Source of the DNA: G963662905 sp963676415 | GTDB taxonomy: Bacteria > Bacteroidota > Bacteroidia > Bacteroidales > WRLA01 | Reading direction: 5' to 3' | Assembly (NCBI GenBank): GCA_963676415.1 | Contig: OY781097.1 | Coordinates: forward strand, 2,914,001-2,978,000 | DNA length: 64,000 nucleotides | Part shown: positions 62,480 through 64,000 of the stretch, piece by piece | Numbering within the stretch: the stretch's first letter is position 1 | Layout: every line of letters starts with the position of its first letter | Program-made: the position numbers and the translations under genes | The notes under the pieces: model-generated | Databases searched by the model: none | What the model was told of the DNA's origin: nothing | Seen by the model: the letters and a program-made list of their open reading frames with translations, nothing else

Positions 62480-63874
62480 TTATGGGTAAGCAATTCCCGG
62501 ATATTGCGAAACAATAACCTTTGGGATGTTTGCGCCATAAGTTTCATTAATTGCATCGATAAAATAGTTGGCAACAATGGCATTACCTTGCTTGCTGAGG
62601 TGGATGCCATCAAGCGAGAAAATACCACCGGTTACAAATGTTGGGGTGAATGTCAGCCCGTCAAAAACCAGACCGTTTGCGGCGGCTTCTTTCATAATGG
62701 CGTTCACATCAACAAAAGCGAGGCCATGGTTGTCGGCCAAAGCTTTGATTTCGTTATTGAAAGCAGTTGTGGCATTGCTTATATTTTCGATTTCTTTGGT
62801 GTCGAGCACATAGGTTGCCGGAATAGGTTTTTGTGATCCCCATCCGCCACATTTCAGTGAATCCTGAGGAATGCTCAAAAGGATAAGTTCATCCATTTTT
62901 GCCTGGCGAATACCTCCAAGTGGTGCATAAGTGTCGCTTAAATCCTGTATAATCCAACCGTTAGGGCCTTCATTAAAGATTATTTTTGGTAGGCCCATTT
63001 GTTCAGCGCCAGCATTGTATTGAGCATAAGCATCGTTGAGTAGTTTTGCTGTTGCGGCATCCAGGACCAAACCATAAGAGGGCACTGTTGTAAAAAACGG
63101 GGTACTCATGATGTCCGGAATATTTGCCATAGCTCCTTTTTGACCGTCTGTTGTCATTGTATTGACAATGGCGTTCATTGTTGGGGCAAAACCCGGGATG
63201 GTTCCTGTTGTTTCCATGGGTGTGATAAACTCGCCTACATTGTTTTCGCCGCCGGCAATGGCATAACCAAGCACATCATTATTACCGATCCAAAGTGTGA
63301 AGAATGTTGCCTGGAGTTCGGCATAAGCCTGAAGGACGCTAGCTTCATAAGATGGCGCAAAACGTACGTAGTAGGGGTTGGCAGTAGGAGGCTGTGTTGT
63401 TAAACCGAGGGGGTTTCCATAGCCCGGAGCTGCCAGGTGATATGTTTTGGCGCCAGGAACACCGAGGTTGTTGACCGGCCATAAGCCTGGTGTTATGGCT
63501 TCTTGCTCACCGCTCGTCAGAACAGGTCCCAAAGACATGTTGCCCATACAATCTGCGGTAATTTTCAGCTCAAAAGGAGGGTTTTGGAATTGGATGCCAT
63601 ATTTGCTGTTCACAGTAGGCTGTGTGAAACTTCCTCCGCCAACTTTCATAAATTGTTCCGACAGAATTTTTGGATAGCTGTAAGATTGTGCCGGATCATA
63701 CAAAGCGCCATCGGCATAACCTGCTGTTAATGAATTTCCAACAGAAACGTATTTCCTAAGGTCAATATCTCCGGAAGTCGGATTAAATTCTTCTACATCG
63801 GGTTTACATGCGAACATGAAAACGGCCACAATGCTTAAACTGATAAGGTATTTTATATTTTTCATTGTCGTCAT
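62480..63874 (-). CDS. SGNH/GDSL hydrolase-like lipoprotein
   Basis: 464 residues (461 from the second ATG at 63865). Lipobox VFMFAC with the cysteine near residue 23. SGNH blocks: VSVGNSLTAGYADG (catalytic serine), NLGVPGAKT, WIGNNDVLGY and DGIHLSKQGNAI (Asp and His). It should be an esterase or lipase on the periplasmic or outer face. It starts 2 bases after the stop of a FadL-like outer-membrane protein; this pair is common in Bacteroidota and suggests lipid or hydrophobic compound uptake and hydrolysis. Confidence 0.87.
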   Translation of the reverse strand: MTTMKNIKYLISLSIVAVFMFACKPDVEEFNPTSGDIDLRKYVSVGNSLTAGYADGALYDPAQSYSYPKILSEQFMKVGGGSFTQPTVNSKYGIQFQNPPFELKITADCMGNMSLGPVLTSGEQEAITPGLWPVNNLGVPGAKTYHLAAPGYGNPLGLTTQPPTANPYYVRFAPSYEASVLQAYAELQATFFTLWIGNNDVLGYAIAGGENNVGEFITPMETTGTIPGFAPTMNAIVNTMTTDGQKGAMANIPDIMSTPFFTTVPSYGLVLDAATAKLLNDAYAQYNAGAEQMGLPKIIFNEGPNGWIIQDLSDTYAPLGGIRQAKMDELILLSIPQDSLKCGGWGSQKPIPATYVLDTKEIENISNATTAFNNEIKALADNHGLAFVDVNAIMKEAAANGLVFDGLTFTPTFVTGGIFSLDGIHLSKQGNAIVANYFIDAINETYGANIPKVIVSQYPGIAYP

Positions 63875-63876
63875 TT

Positions 63877-64000
63877 TTAGAATTTATAAGTGATTCCGAA
63901 TCCTGGGATTGATGTATTTACAGCGTAATTTCCTGAGAAATTGGCCGGTTCGTAAGTGCGTTCAGCTTCCAGTCCGGAAAGGTTGAGGTAAGATAGGTCG
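63877..64000 (-). CDS. C-terminus of a FadL/OmpP1-like outer-membrane protein (partial)
   Basis: Only the last 41 codons are in the window: YLNLSGLEAERTYEPANFSG ... NTSIPGFGITYKF. The terminal strand ending in phenylalanine is an outer-membrane barrel signature, and the neighbouring GDSL lipoprotein fits a FadL/TodX-type transporter. The gene continues beyond 64000. Confidence 0.65.
   Translation of the reverse strand, partial: DLSYLNLSGLEAERTYEPANFSGNYAVNTSIPGFGITYKF

Overview
The window looks like a chromosome segment of a Bacteroidota bacterium, probably a Bacteroidales- or Marinilabiliales-like anaerobe or facultative anaerobe. Reasons: promoter -7 boxes of the TAnnTTTG type; type IX secretion (T9SS) C-terminal sorting domains on three proteins; the families DUF4837, DUF4831 and DUF4412; FadL-type outer-membrane protein next to a GDSL lipoprotein; an IS1182-type transposase. 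No rRNA, tRNA or CRISPR array was seen.

Layout. 1-35.2 kb is mostly backbone: a small lipoprotein, a secreted TPR-CHAT protease-like protein, a CoA-transferase, a LysM lytic transglycosylase with a DUF4837 lipoprotein, a HAD phosphatase, a beta-galactosidase remnant, a PAS-rich hybrid histidine kinase, an outer-membrane barrel, two T9SS-exported proteins (CotH-like and beta-helix), signal peptidase I with a cyclophilin, then an ftsK-lolA-rarA-kdsA run. After a DUF4831 gene come a second hybrid kinase with a periplasmic solute-binding sensor, a membrane protein overlapping mobA, and a divergent MFS transporter. A long imperfect-palindrome repeat of about 260-350 bp occurs four times here (1, 20.7, 29.0 and 31.6 kb).

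35.6-56.9 kb is an AT-rich accessory island. It begins with a zinc-ribbon gene divergent from a tyrosine recombinase, with a perfect 21-bp-arm palindrome between them; the recombinase is broken by two small insertions. From 38.1 to 56.8 kb nearly every gene lies on the + strand, and groups of genes are separated by six attC-like imperfect palindromes, some with clear RYYYAAC and GTTRRRY ends. I read this as an integron-type cassette array without a recognisable integron integrase. Two attC-like core sites have been hit by mobile DNA: an IS1182-like element (CCGT duplicated) and a group II intron inserted inside GTTA^GGC. Cassette cargo: a CxxCx(11)CxxC membrane protein with two small partners; a five-gene unit (sodium:solute symporter, 35-aa membrane peptide, unknown 295-aa protein, B12-binding radical SAM enzyme, membrane coiled-coil protein); a T9SS-exported repeat protein; a Fic AMP-transferase; and a 1227-aa TPR protein with GreA-like and PIN-like C-terminal regions.

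56.9-64 kb returns to backbone, all on the - strand: a PPC/DUF296 protein, an operon for a DMSO-reductase-type molybdoenzyme (dmsABC followed by a HepT-like protein and an unknown protein), a GDSL lipoprotein and the end of a FadL-like outer-membrane protein. The mobA gene at 33 kb could serve the molybdoenzyme. The best candidates for something new are the attC-like array and its five-gene symporter/radical-SAM cassette.
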